A stretch of DNA of 64,000 bases from positions 248,001 through 312,000 of the forward strand of contig OZ287709.1 in assembly GCA_965649825.1 (NCBI GenBank), in the 5' to 3' direction. A program made the position numbers and the translations under genes. Origin of the DNA: Penicillus capitatus (Eukaryota > Chlorophyta). The notes under the pieces were generated by a model. The model made no database searches. It was given only the letters and a program-made list of their open reading frames with translations, and was not told where the DNA came from. Shown piece by piece: positions 10,830 to 21,860 of this stretch (its first letter is position 1; each line of letters opens with the position of its first letter).

Positions 10830-13800
10830 ATGAGCGACTCAAACAACGGAGCCTACGGCGAGGTAAAGCATCCTAGGGAACGAACGAACATACCGTAGAG
10901 GTGAACGCAGGCGGACGGTATGGAAGACCAAGTCCAAATTCAGAAGCTTGATGTACTGGCGGCACACCAGAATCGTTTTCAAGTAAGCCAGCTCCCTGCG
11001 TTGGTACGTGCGGCTCGACGAAGCTCGACATCGTAGTTGGAGAATTTCTATGGAGCTCTGCGACGAGCGGGACAGCGACGTTCAAAGTTTACTCTCTTTC
11101 GTGGAGGGCGTCAAGGAGGTGGTCTCGCCGACGGAGAGTTCACCGTGGACGACATGTTGCTTTACTCGCCGGTAAGTACAGGGGTGTCTGTCGTTGCATG
11201 AAGTGATGGGGGTATGTTCGTTCGGTGGATAGGATCCGATTCCAACTTCTTTGCTAAAACTGAGCAACGACTACGCCAGTCGTGCAACGAAGATGTTTGT
11301 ATCGATGCTAAAGTACATGGGTTTGGGCAAAGAGTATCTCACCGATCAACAGAAGGTGGAAATTGCTCAGAAGCTGCTGCACCAAGGGCTGAAAAGACCC
11401 GAGCTGAAAGATGAGCTCTATATGCAACTCATTAAACAGACGAGGGGCAATCCGAGTCTGGATGGCAAGCTGCGTGCATGGGAGCTGTTCCATCTCGTGA
11501 CATCTACCATGCCTCCGTCCAAAGTGTGACCGCATAGTAGTGTGATCTGGATCGATATATGGCGATGATGTGACAGGAGTTTGTGGGATTGGTGACTGAG
11601 CATGTCCATCTGGCATCGCATGGCGACGTCGAAGAGCAGATCGTACGGGAGATCGCACTGCGTTCGTGGACTTCCATGAAGCGATCGCTCATCGCCGGTG
11701 CCCGAAAGACTCTCCCCGCAACAGAAGAGATCCAGTGCCTTCTTTCTGGCAAGGCGCTGACGTGCATCGTCTACTTCTTGGACGAGACTTTCGAAGCGAT
11801 CAACTGCGATTTGACAACGACGGTCCAGGAAGCTATGAAGCAATTGGCAGACATCATTAAACTACAGAACTACAGTACATTCACGCTCTTTGAGTGTCGC
11901 AAAGTTGTTGGCCCTCGAAGTACGGAAGACACCGTCGATGAGCATATCATACTGGACGATAACAAATACATTGCTGATGCACTGTTCGATATCAAGAATC
12001 CCAAAAATTCAAGAGAAGGTATCCAAAGCAAATTGCTGGTGAAGAAGAAAATGTTTAGAGAGACGGATGAATCCATTACCGAACCGCAATTTATCAATCT
12101 CTCATACATTCAGGCTCAGTATGATTATTTGCTGGGCAATTTTCCCTTCGTGCAAGAGGATACGGCCCAGCTCTGCGCTTTGCAGATTCAGGCAGAATTC
12201 GGATCGTCGATTCTGGAAGTGGAAGAGGAACTGTCAGCTGCTGTTACCAAATACATTCCCACACCCGTAAGACCACCCCACCCGTGCTTATGCCTTAAAT
12301 GCGTGTCCTTCGTAGTCTGCTGCCTCACGACCTCATGAAGAGTGGGTGCAAGACGTGAAGAGTCGATATCGCAGTTTGGATCAATTTTCGAAAGAAGAAG
12401 CCCGATTGCATTTTCTGAGAATCTTGCGCAGTTTGCCATACGGCAATTCTATTTTCTTCCCTGTCAAGAAGATGGAAGATCCAATCGGTCTCCTGCCTCA
12501 GAAACTGATTTTGGGCATCAACAGAAGGGGCGTCCATTTCTTCAAACCCTCTCCCAAAGAATACCTCCATTCTGCTGAACTTAGAGATATCATGCAGTTT
12601 GGATCCAGTAGTCAGGCTGTCTTTTTCAAGATGCGTGTATCGGGGGTACTACACATCTTTCAATTTGAGACGCGACAGGGAGAAGATATCTGTCTAGCTC
12701 TGCAGACACACATCAATGATATCATGATGAAGCGCTACTCGAAATCCAAAGCCGCCGCCACTGCTGTACCGGCAACAGACAGCCAACCACAGGCACAGGC
12801 GACGGAATCGCATTCGGCAGCCGATGCCCAGGCCGCCGGCGCCCGTACCGGTCCAAAACACGAAAAGCATGCCAATCAGATGCAGAAGACATTGGAAGAG
12901 AAGGCCAGAATGATCGACGAGCTGCAGAAGCAGGAAGAGAAACTGCGCCAAGAGAAAGATCGCGTGGCTGAGGAGCTGATCGAGGCACGGGAGAAACTCA
13001 AGGTCGAGGAAGATCAGCTGAGGGAGTTCAAAGAGACAAAGCGGAAACTCGAGAGCGATCGATCAGGACTCTTGGCTCAGATCGACGAGGCAAAGGCTGC
13101 CGTAAAGGAGGCCGAAGCCAACAAAGCCGCCGCCGTTGACGCCGCCCGAGAAGCTGTCGATGCCAAGATGGTCAAAGAGCTGCAGAAACAGATCCACAGT
13201 GCGACAGACGAGCTGCAGAAAGTTCAGGATCGTGTACAGGAGCTCGAGAAGGAGTACAAAGACTCGACCAAAGAGAAAGAGCTCATGGAGAAGAAGATGC
13301 AGAGGCTAGAGAAATCAAGGGACAACGAAACGCGTGAGCTGCGGGACAAACTCGAAACGGCCAAGGCATCCGTGGGCGATCAGCTGCAGGAGAAGGAGGT
13401 CCGAATTGAAGAGCTCATGAAGGAGCTATCGAAGACAACGGAGCTGTACAATGCAAACAAGGTGGAGCTGGAACAGATCCGGACAGATCTGAACGAACTG
13501 GATGACTTGAGGGAAATGAAACAGGACGTCGAGCGAAAAGAGAAGCTTCAGAAAAAAATCATCGCCGATCAGGCCAAGCGCCTGGACGAACTGGAAAAGC
13601 TTCACAAAGAAGAGCAGATGTTGCGCAAGAAGTACCTCAGTATGATGGAAGACATGCAAGGCAAAGTCCGTGTCTACGTGCGATTGGGCCAAGAGGCGCC
13701 GTCCGAAGGCATCGTCGAAGTGGTCGACGAATATACCTTGGCGAAGAAACAGGCCGATCGCTTTGCCGTGCGTGAGGAGTTCGCTTTTGATCAGGCCTAC

Positions 13801-14839
13801 GGTCCAGAACAGTCGAATGAACAGGTAAAGAGTGAGAAGTGTGAGAATGTATGAGCGTTGTTGTGGGTTTAGGCGTTCGAGACGATAAAGCCTGTCACAT
13901 CACGTTGTGTTGAGGGATACAATGTGAGCGTTGTGGGCCACGGTATGGTCGGAAGCGGCAAATCCTTTACGATGTTTGGCGTCCCTGGCAACGATGGCGT
14001 CATTACCCGTGCCATCGACGATGTTTTCGCTACTGCTAAGAAACGCTCAAAGAAATGGGACTTTGTTCTCAAAGCGTCTATTCTTGAGCTGTATGGAGAT
14101 GAGCTAACAGATCTGCTCAATCCTGGCGCGAAGAAACTGTCGGTGCGTCGAGATGTCAAAGGCCTGGTGCATGTGGTGAATGCCTCGTTTACTGTCCTCT
14201 CCTCCACCGATCTGCTCAAAGAGTGTATCACCAAGGCATTCAAGAAGCGAGATGAGTTGGGACACGATGCTTCCGATTCGAATCTGTTCGTCACGGTGAC
14301 GGTGGAATGCAGCAACAAAGAGACGGGTGTGATCAACAACGGTCGTCTGGTGTTTTCGGATCTGGTCGGATGCAATAAGGGCAATGCGAGTATGGATGCC
14401 CTTGAGAATGTCATCAAGGCATTGGAGGCAGAACAGCAAGAGATTCCTTACACGGCAAGCGGTCTCACAAGACTCTTTAACGATTGTCTGGGTGGCAATT
14501 CCAAGACCCTCGTCCTGGTCCACGTCAAAGCGGATGCCGATCTGTGGGAAGAGACGAAAAAGGTAAGGCGCATATCTATCGAACCATCCATCGTATGGAA
14601 ATCGATGCCTGTGTGGCTGGCTGCCGTTCTAGACGATGGAATTGGGGTTGGCGATTCGCAAAGTGAAGAACGATATCGAGAAGCACGAGATCAACAAAGA
14701 TATCCTGAAGCTGAAGAGACAGCTCGATGCTCTGAAAGAGCGTGCTGGGATACCGAAGGAACTGTTGGATGCAGTGGACATGGTGGAGATCACAGATCAA
14801 AAAGCAGCGCCGTCAGATACTGCCCAGGCCGCCAGTTAA
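10830..14839 (+). CDS. MyTH4-FERM kinesin (KCBP-like) with a degenerate C-terminal motor
   Basis: Eight exons, all joined in phase 0: 10830-10862, 10911-10982, 11037-11171, 11233-11523, 11577-12266, 12316-13824, 13873-14562 and 14633-14839, giving 1,208 aa. Order: MyTH4 (about 70-235; TSLLKLSNDYASRATKMF, LKDELYMQLIKQT), FERM (about 240-540; PHEEWVQDVKSRY, RRGVHFFKPSPKEYL), a long charged coiled coil (about 570-855), a kinesin motor (about 860-1145) and a short C-terminal coil. This is the layout of plant KCBP/zwichel, a minus-end Kinesin-14 regulated by calmodulin. The P-loop survives (GHGMVGSGKS). Switch I N-x-x-S-S-R-S-H is replaced by HDASDSNL. Switch II D-L-A-G-S-E is DLVGCN, and the following loop is about 15 residues shorter than usual. 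ATP hydrolysis is therefore doubtful. No obvious calmodulin-binding helix follows the motor. Confidence 0.92.
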
Positions 14840-15067
14840 ATCTCCCTCTTCTTGTAATCTCTTCTGTGCATGTATGTATGCACGAACACACCCGTGTTGT
14901 GATCCCTTGTCAAAATCAATCCCGTTTGATGATGGATAACGTGGTGGTCGACCTGCTGAACGGCATCATCATCATGGACAACTTCAATGACCCAGTCCGT
15001 CATTCTGTTAGAGTGTCATGATTTCGTTAAGTCTCCCGGCCACGCGTACGACACATCATGAGTGTGT
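14840..15067. other. Convergent spacer between kinesin and USP genes
   Basis: A 228-bp gap between two stop codons. It holds only the 3' ends of the two genes; no terminator hairpin stands out. Confidence 0.4.
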
Positions 15068-16732
15068 TTACATTCCGTTCGATTGGATGGGATTGGTTTT
15101 TGAGTGCGATGACAGGGAATAATCATCCGAACGGGTGATATCGCTTTCATGAGTCGCCTGACGCGTCGTGCCGTTAAATAAACTCTTGAGCGTCGCCGTC
15201 AGTCCACCCGTCGATCGATTTCTCTTTGCAGAATGATCGTGATCAACAGACATGGCAGTGGATGTCGCCAGATGACTGTCTTCTGAAGAGTATCGTGCTG
15301 TGCTTTCGACCACAGGCATGGCGGCGGATCGAGTGGCAGGACTCTCAAATGTACCGGCCGCTTTGTGCGGGACACGGTTAACGGAATGCAGCGTTTCCAT
15401 ATCGTCTCGCACCGTCTCTGAGGCTTTGGAAGGAGAGGCAACATCGCCGCCGCCACTGCCTTGGACATCCCGAGAAGACGATTTCTCGTAGAACAGAATG
15501 TAACCACGATCCGTGATCTTGGAGAACTGCGCCGGCGATCCGAAGGTCCGTTCCACCCAGGCATCGGGAATCGCCTCGACGTGATCATCGTCAAACAGCA
15601 GCCAATGTCCATGACTCTTCACCAACGACACATAATGACCTAAATGCAAATCATTAAACGCATTTAATGAGTACGGATCTTCTCACCATGATTCAGACTG
15701 CTGCCGGAATGGACGACGACAGCAAAGAGATTGTAGACGTCATCGGAGGACGGTGCATCGTCTGTTGTGTTACAGAGTTTCAGTTCCATGGGGAAGACGA
15801 CGCGATACATCAGTTTTCGCATCCTCTCATCGAAACGCATGAGGTGACAGATGAGAATCTGCGGTAGCTGTTTGATCTTATTCTGCCTGTAAGCCTCCTG
15901 ATGACACTGACAGACTTCACAAAAGTATTTATCTCTCTTGTCCAACACAGCTTTGGCACTAGAACAGCGTCGCAAGAGTGAGAATGATGTGACAGGCGGC
16001 GGAATGAAAAGACAGAAGTGTGACCTCGACTGACCTGTATCGCTTCAGACAGCTGGTCAAGGAACAGTTGTGCTCGATGGCCAGCTGCAAATCCATGAAG
16101 ACCTCTTCTCGACTCGTCACGGTTTCGCAGCACAGACACTTCGTCTCGTGGACCAATTTGCCTTCGAAGATTTCTTGAACCCATGTCGGTCGAGGCGGTC
16201 CAGACGAAGAGGCACTCGGCTGCTTTTGTTTCTGCTCCTTCTCCAGAATATCGGATATCCGCAGAAAGAGATGATTGAGAAATTCGTGGGCGTCCTGTGC
16301 AAGACAGAGACAGATGTGTATGGGCTGCCTCGAGGGACATGGAATGGACAGACCTGATGCATGAAGCCACAGAACTGATCGTTATCTCTCTTTAATCTCT
16401 GTACGAATTTCTTGGGCGATATCACTCCAGATTTTTTGCGATGTGAGTGAATCTAGCGATGGGACACACATATCGTTTGGCCGTTGGATGTGGATGTAAT
16501 CCCACACCTGTACAAAGAGATCTGCCAGACAGGTGTAGATCGTTTCTTCTGCCTCTCTGTCCATCGACTCGGCAAAAGCGAGGACCCCTTCGCGAAACGG
16601 CGTGCAGAAGTAGAGCGCTTGGAGCACGGAATTGCAGTAACAGGTGTTTCCAAAGTTCTCGAGTCCGAAGTAGCGTTCCTCATCGGGGAGAGATGTGAGA
16701 CTTTGGCCCAGTCGACTGGAAGTCATGCCCAT
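15068..16732 (-). CDS. Ubiquitin-specific protease, USP12/USP46 type
   Basis: A cysteine-protease deubiquitinase. It starts at ATG 16732 (MGMTSS). The Cys box is [20 protein letters not shown], with catalytic Cys in NTC. Further blocks: [18 protein letters not shown], the [10 protein letters not shown] segment, [18 protein letters not shown], a zinc-type CLCCE, YFCEVC, the [12 protein letters not shown] block, [12 protein letters not shown], and the His box [19 protein letters not shown], followed by RGYILFYEK. This is the order seen in USP12/46/1-type enzymes. A low-complexity Ser/Thr/basic C-terminal tail of about 130 residues is unusual for the family. Four or more short introns are present. 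WD40 cofactors (UAF1, WDR20) known for this subfamily are not in the window. Divergent from the flavin enzyme gene, 315 bp away. Confidence 0.9.
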
Positions 16733-17047
16733 GGTCGAAAAGAAACAGGGGAAGCAGTACTTCGCCAGACGCGCGCCACTCGACTGAGAACTGTTCTTTG
16801 AGGTGGTAGGTGTAGTGTTGGAATATCTCTTTCGAGATATGGGTGCTTCTAAGTTTATTACGACTGGACGGCGGCCACGACGTCGGTCGCGTGTACGTCT
16901 CTGCGAGTGGCTCTTCTTTGAGTCGACCACGACACAAACGTTTTCTGAACTGTCGCTGGTATTCGTTGAAAAACGTCTCTCTCGAAATTCCGCAATATTG
17001 GCCGTGGTGAAGTGGGTTTAACAGTCGTGTCGCATCGCCCTTCGAGA

Positions 17048-18445
17048 ATGCAGCGGACGCGACGGCCAGGGATGTATGATTTGATTGTGGTCGGAGCTGG
17101 ACTCCATGCACTCACCCTACTCTGTGCTCTCTACGAAGAGCGACCCATGCATACAAACCTTATCGATGCCGCCGGAGGCGTCACGCGCAGCAAACAGAGT
17201 GAGAGGACAATGAGAGCTGAGCTTAAGAGACGGCGAAGAGGGAGAAGGGATGAGAGAGAGGAGAGGGTGTTCGTGGTGGATCGATGGGGTCGATGGTTAG
17301 AGAACTGGAAGCGACAGTTCGACGTGCTCGGCATCGACGCCCTGCGTTCCAACGCTTCGTTGCATCCGGACGCTTTTGATCCAGAGATGCTCTTCGAGTA
17401 TGCTCGTATGCAAGGATATTCGATGGGACAGGCGTTTGAAGAGATCACTCATGTGCCAAGAGGGAAACAGTTCGTCGGTCCATTCCAGGTGCCGAAAACG
17501 GCATTCTTCAATGCGTTCTGTGAATCGCTCATCGAGAGCTTCGGTCTGCGAGACATCGTGCAGCAGGGTGATGTGACATCTCTAGAGGGTGTCACATCAG
17601 AAGGCGGCGCGTGTAAGAAAGGTGTGAGAGTGTGGATGAAGGATGGGACGTCAGTGATGGGACGTCGAGTGGTCGTCTCCATCGGACACTCAAATCGTTC
17701 CAATGTGCCAGACTGGGTCGATCGTGACCTCCGCCTTCCAGCTCAGACACTCGTCCACGTATGGGACTTGGTACATCAAGATCTATCACACTTAGATCTA
17801 AAGAGTGAGAGAGTGGCTGTGGTGGGCGGTGGACTGACAGCAGTGCAGCTGATGCAACTGGCCATGCGTTGCGGCTGTCGTCGTGTGTATCTCATCAGCC
17901 GACGGCCACTAACCGTCCGTCCTTTCGACAGCGACCTGACCTGGAGTGGCCGACTGCGCCATGCAAAGCTTCAGAAGTTCTGGAGTGAAGAAGACATGGA
18001 GAAACGCATGGATCTGATCCGAGAGGCTCGAAGGGGAGGGACCGTCACATCATCTGCCTACAGAACCCTGACGGAAAGGATGGCAGATGAGACGTGTACG
18101 CTCCTAGAGGGTATCGAGATCTGGGATGCGGAATGGAGGGGGTCATCGTTCCACGTGGAGCTCTCCAACCACGAATCTGTTGAGGTCGAGCGCATCTGGT
18201 TGGCAACTGGAAGCGCCATCGATGTGACGCAGGAGCCTCTCTTTGCCAGAATCCTGCAAGATTACCCTGTCCGCGTGTGTCATGGGTATCCGGTGCTGGA
18301 TGCTGATCTCAGATGGCATCCAGATCTGGATGTGTATTTCATGGGAGCCTATGCCAGTCTTGCCCTCGGGCCAGATGGCGTCAATCTTGCCGGGGCGCGA
18401 CGTGGCGCCTTTCGTCTGAGAAAAGAGTTCAGCGACAGGCCCTGA
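17048..18445 (+). CDS. FAD/NAD(P)-binding monooxygenase-like protein
   Basis: An uninterrupted 465-codon frame. The N-terminus MYDLIVVGAGLHALTLL is an FAD dinucleotide fold, and a second Rossmann motif, VAVVGGGLTAVQLMQLA, lies near residue 255. Other conserved points are GRWLENWKRQFDVLGIDALR, FFNAFCESL, VVVSIGHSNRSNVPDWV and IWLATGSAIDV, and the C-terminus has FMGAYASLALGPDGVNLAGA. The pattern resembles SidA/PvdA/IucD-like flavin monooxygenases and related uncharacterised FAD proteins; the substrate cannot be told. A strongly basic insertion (about residues 48-75) interrupts the first fold. It stays in frame, so it is either a real loop or a retained short intron. Intronless, unlike its neighbours. 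Start ATG 17048 or 17072. Confidence 0.82.
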   Translation: MQRTRRPGMYDLIVVGAGLHALTLLCALYEERPMHTNLIDAAGGVTRSKQSERTMRAELKRRRRGRRDEREERVFVVDRWGRWLENWKRQFDVLGIDALRSNASLHPDAFDPEMLFEYARMQGYSMGQAFEEITHVPRGKQFVGPFQVPKTAFFNAFCESLIESFGLRDIVQQGDVTSLEGVTSEGGACKKGVRVWMKDGTSVMGRRVVVSIGHSNRSNVPDWVDRDLRLPAQTLVHVWDLVHQDLSHLDLKSERVAVVGGGLTAVQLMQLAMRCGCRRVYLISRRPLTVRPFDSDLTWSGRLRHAKLQKFWSEEDMEKRMDLIREARRGGTVTSSAYRTLTERMADETCTLLEGIEIWDAEWRGSSFHVELSNHESVEVERIWLATGSAIDVTQEPLFARILQDYPVRVCHGYPVLDADLRWHPDLDVYFMGAYASLALGPDGVNLAGARRGAFRLRKEFSDRP

Positions 18446-18539
18446 TGTCTTCTATCTTAATAATGGGGCTTTATATGAGGCAACCCCTTTGCGTCCGAAT
18501 CAACACTTGCACGTTTCGCGCATAGCGTCGTCGGTGCCA

Positions 18540-19200
18540 CCATGATGTCGACAACGTTGCCGAAGGGGCATGAGTAGATGCCCTCTTCGCCCTAAGCGCC
18601 ATGATACATCAGCCGATGCACCGGCGCCATATTTCCTCTCCCCTTCCGTCTGCACAATGCCCATCGCTGTCACCATGTATATCAGAGATCGCAGGCGTGA
18701 GTGTGACGGCAAGGACGTTGCTCATCGAAACGAAGCCTTCAAAAGAGATTTCTCAAAGGTACCCCCACAAAGAAAGCTTATCGGACTTGACATCGCGGAG
18801 GACAACATTCTTGGAACGGCATTGTGCGACGGCTCTCAGGATATCTTTGACGATTTGTGCCGCATCTACACACCACGCACTCCACAATCATCTCGTCATC
18901 GACGGTTACCTTGTTTAGGAGAGCTCTGTTTGATTCGACCCAAGAATGATACACTTGTGTAGCGCTCCATCACCAAATGGACGCGTTGCTCTGTCTCGTA
19001 GGCGCCATAGAGGTAGGCAATGTTGAGAGATGGGCCCAGTTTTGTCAAAGTATCCACTTGGTGATCTACACGTCATGCAAAGGGCCCCGTCGTAAACGTC
19101 CACAAGAGTTCCTTCTGCATGGATCTCACTGCAAAACCAAACTGAAAATACCGTTGTCGATCCACACGGGCAGAACTGCATCACCTCTCGCCCGTGGGCC
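18540..19200 (-). pseudogene. Decayed protein kinase (CDPK/CaMK-like) fragment
   Basis: Read on the minus strand, several kinase subdomains appear in order but in different frames and broken by stops. They are FAVRSMQKELLW (ATP-binding Lys region), LNIAYLYGAYETEQRVHLVM (subdomains IV-V), DAAQIVKDILRAVAQCRSKN followed by VVLRDVKSDKLSL (degenerate catalytic loop H-R-D-L-K-P-E-N), and YGAGASADV further on, which may be the Y-x-x-x-x-D-V-W region. At least one in-frame TGA (where Arg is expected) and frame changes occur, and the HRD histidine is lost. No EF-hands are visible. The order and the GAYE..VHLVME wording resemble Ca2+-dependent protein kinases. Confidence 0.6.
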
Positions 19201-19693
19201 GATGTGTGGCTTCATGAACAGAAGATAAACTGCCATAGTCCAATAGCGCTCTCATCTCACACTCGAAAGCTCTCCAAGAATCTGACTCAGCATGTGTGCC
19301 CCGAGATTAGCAATCGGTGACTGACGCTTCGCAGTGATGTTACCAAAACTGCGATGCGTTCGCGATGGAGTGCGGTGTCGTTGAGTGGCAGCGCGACCAC
19401 ATAACATGGGCACAGTCTTCAACATGCACCATTCATTGGGCATGCAACGTATAGAGAAGATAGACGTGCTGTCAAATCAAGCTCGCGACTTCATGTTGAA
19501 TCATCGGCGGAGAGTTGTTAGATTCCTCGCTGTGTGTTTGTCTGGATGGCTGTCCTGTTCCGGAACGCAGCATGGACTCAGATACTTAAGGAACCTTTTG
19601 CTATGAACTTTGCTTAGTGTAACAAGTTTAGCTGATAGCATAGCAGTCGCGACCAACAAAACTCGTTATTTTACGAATCGACGACGCATCGCA
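19201..19693. other. Spacer, no gene recognised
   Basis: Only short frames. It may contain the unrecognisable 5' part of the kinase relic and the promoter of the senescence-domain gene. Confidence 0.35.
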
Positions 19694-20992
19694 ATATGCC
19701 GACCGACGAGAAGGATGAGTCGACCGAGGAGCAGCCGGCCGACGAGGAGGATGAGTTGGCTGAAGAGCAGCCAAGCCGCAGGGAGAGGGTGAGGGTTCCG
19801 TATGGATACTGAACATCGAGTGAGATGCTTAATATTCTTTAGCTGGTCGGTAGCATTGGCAAAACAACGACAGATGCTGTCAAAGGAATCTCGTCTACTG
19901 CCAGTTATTTCGGCGGCGCAATGCTGAAGGGAGCCGACAGATTCATAAGGCGAAACAAAGCTCGCGAAGAGCCAAAAACCGTCGACGATAAGACGAAGAA
20001 ACGGTCGATCATCAACATCTCAAAACCACTCTTCTCGGCACTTGCTTTACCGGCCTTGGAGGAGGACGAACCGACCGAAAAGCAGTCAGCCACCGAAGAG
20101 GATGAGCTGTGCGAGGAGAAGTCGACCCCCGTAGAGGATGAGCTGCCAGATGAGCTGGCCAGCGAGGAGGATGAGCCGACTGAGGAGCAGCCGACCCGCA
20201 CGGATAGGGTGAGATTTCTGCATCGATGTGACCATCGAATGAGATGCTGAGATTCTCTTTCAGCTGGTCGAAGGCATCGAAAAGGCAACGACAGGTGCCG
20301 TCAAAAGAATCTCGACGACTGCCAATTACGTCGGTGACGCAATGATGAGAGGAGCAGAGCGATTCAAGAGGCAAAGCCAAGCATGCGAAGAGCCAAAACC
20401 CATCAGCGAAGGCGCCAAGAGACGGTCGATCATCAACATTTCAGAACGACTGTGTTCGACACGCACTTTGTGGCTGTTCAGTGTGCAGAGGTTAAAGGAA
20501 ACGACAAAGATGGCTTCAGAATTGACGACCCGAGCAGTCAAAACGGTCTCAGTAGTTAGCGCCGCCTCCAGTGTAGCCGTCGACGCTGTCTCTGTCGTTG
20601 CATCCAAGGCAGCAGACACCATCGTCATCGAAGGCATGTCTGATGCATTGCTCAACTCCGAATGCGCAAGTGATTTGGGCAATGCAATGGCTGACATGGC
20701 ACAAAAGAAAAGGAGCGGAGTGACGCGTGTGGCCGCAGCCGTCTACACTTCGGTAGCTAAGATTTCCGAGGGAGTGACAGAGGCAGCAAATACAGTTTCC
20801 AAGAAAACGGCGGATGCAGCCGAAGAAGTCATCACACACAAGTCGCTTCAGTTCAAAAATACTTGAGCGTCACCGAATCCTGTTCCCACTCTTAGGTATG
20901 GCACCGAGGCGTTTCAGGTGGCCAAGGATTGCGTGGAAGCTGTGGGTCATACGACCAACGTCGTCGTCAAAACTTCGACGCTTGGCATGTAA
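19694..20992 (+). CDS. Senescence-domain (ERD7/spartin-like) protein with internal exon duplication
   Basis: Exons 19694-19788, 19843-20208, 20264-20841 and 20896-20992; introns of 54, 55 and 54 bp. An acidic leader rich in DEEDE/TEEQP is followed by two related modules: LVGSIGKTTTDAVKGISSTA and LVEGIEKATTGAVKRISTTA, each ending in RRSIINIS or KRSIINIS. The C-terminal part (LKETTKMASELTTRAVKTVS, then VYTSVAKISEGVTEAAN, then KYGTEAF...AVGHTTNVVVKT) follows the order of the senescence domain of plant ERD7 proteins and animal spartin, which bind lipid droplets or membranes. The last intron restores KYGTEAF. The first exon and its intron are themselves copied between the modules. Domain call is by pattern, not search. 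Confidence 0.72.
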
Positions 20993-21046
20993 GCCATTGT
21001 GAAACCGAGGTCATTAAAATTGCCATTGGGGGCAAATGATCAAGCC

Positions 21047-21084
21047 AAAGAATAGCAAATTGTGTGACAAATTTGCTATTCTTT
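21047..21084. terminator. Perfect 15-bp inverted repeat between convergent genes
   Basis: Arms 21047-21061 and 21070-21084 are exact complements (AAAGAATAGCAAATT) around an 8-nt loop, GTGTGACA. It lies between the stops of the senescence-domain gene (+) and the ThiE/TenI gene (-), so either transcript would form the hairpin near its 3' end. A role in 3'-end formation is inference; a small palindromic insertion is the alternative. Confidence 0.5.
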
Positions 21085-21215
21085 AACTAGCGAAAACTGG
21101 AAGGCAGTCTTGTACAGAATCGCTTGAGGTTCAGAGGGCATCGTCATATACGCGCAGACGTCTCTTCGTGTAGAGCTGCGAAGGGAACCATTCTCTCGTC
21201 GAAGATGCGTGACAA

Positions 21216-21836
21216 CTACGCTGTGCTCTTGTCGTTGAGCTCGTCGCATCTTTCGGCGATGTGTTCGAATGCTCGGACAGGATCTGGTGCTTGCCACACA
21301 GCGCCCAAGACGGCAACCTTCGCGAATCCGATCTCGGCCACTTCGGCGAGATTCTGGACAGTGATGCCTCCCAGAGCACACAGTTCGAAAGGAACCGCTG
21401 ACGTCAATCTCTGTAACTCTGCTCTGTCAAAGCCGGCGCTCCGGTAGCCGGCCTTCGAAATACTGTCGAACAGAGGGCTGAGGAAGGCGTAGTCGAGCTC
21501 GCTGCCATAGAGTTGGCTCGCTTCTTGCACGCGTGCGATCGAATGGAAGGACGTCGACTGCAGACATCCCCGCAACACCGGCAGCCTTTGTGGGCGCATC
21601 CTCTCCGTGTAATGCACACCCTTGAGGGAAAAGTCGTGGACGAGGTCGTGGTGTGCGTGGATCATGATCCGACGATGGAAACGTGAGGGAACATCCGCCA
21701 GGTAGCGCCTGTACACTTCTCGCCCCATTCCTGGCTTCCGCAAGTGAAGCGTCTCGAGGCCGCGATCGAACATCTCGCAGAGACGCTCGCACTCGCGCGC
21801 CGCGTTTTCGGGCGGGGAAAGCAGAACGAGTTGCAT
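21216..21836 (-). CDS. Thiamine-phosphate synthase / TenI-like protein
   Basis: An intronless 206-codon TIM-barrel protein. It begins MQLVLLSPPE, then FDRGLETLHLRKPG (family phosphate/pyrimidine-binding strand), RIMIHAHHDLVHDF, GVHYTERM, SELDYAFLSPLFDSISK, and the C-terminal phosphate-binding ALGGITVQNLAEV and FAKVAVLGAVWQ. ThiE joins the pyrimidine and thiazole halves of thiamine; TenI relatives aromatise the thiazole. The HLRKPG variant is common in TenI-like and bacterial ThiE proteins, so the exact reaction is open. Its ATG lies only 24 bp past the stop of the FGGY kinase on the same strand, extremely tight for a eukaryotic nuclear gene. Confidence 0.82.
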   Translation of the reverse strand: MQLVLLSPPENAARECERLCEMFDRGLETLHLRKPGMGREVYRRYLADVPSRFHRRIMIHAHHDLVHDFSLKGVHYTERMRPQRLPVLRGCLQSTSFHSIARVQEASQLYGSELDYAFLSPLFDSISKAGYRSAGFDRAELQRLTSAVPFELCALGGITVQNLAEVAEIGFAKVAVLGAVWQAPDPVRAFEHIAERCDELNDKSTA

Positions 21837-21860
21837 GGAAGGCGAGAGACAAACGTCACA

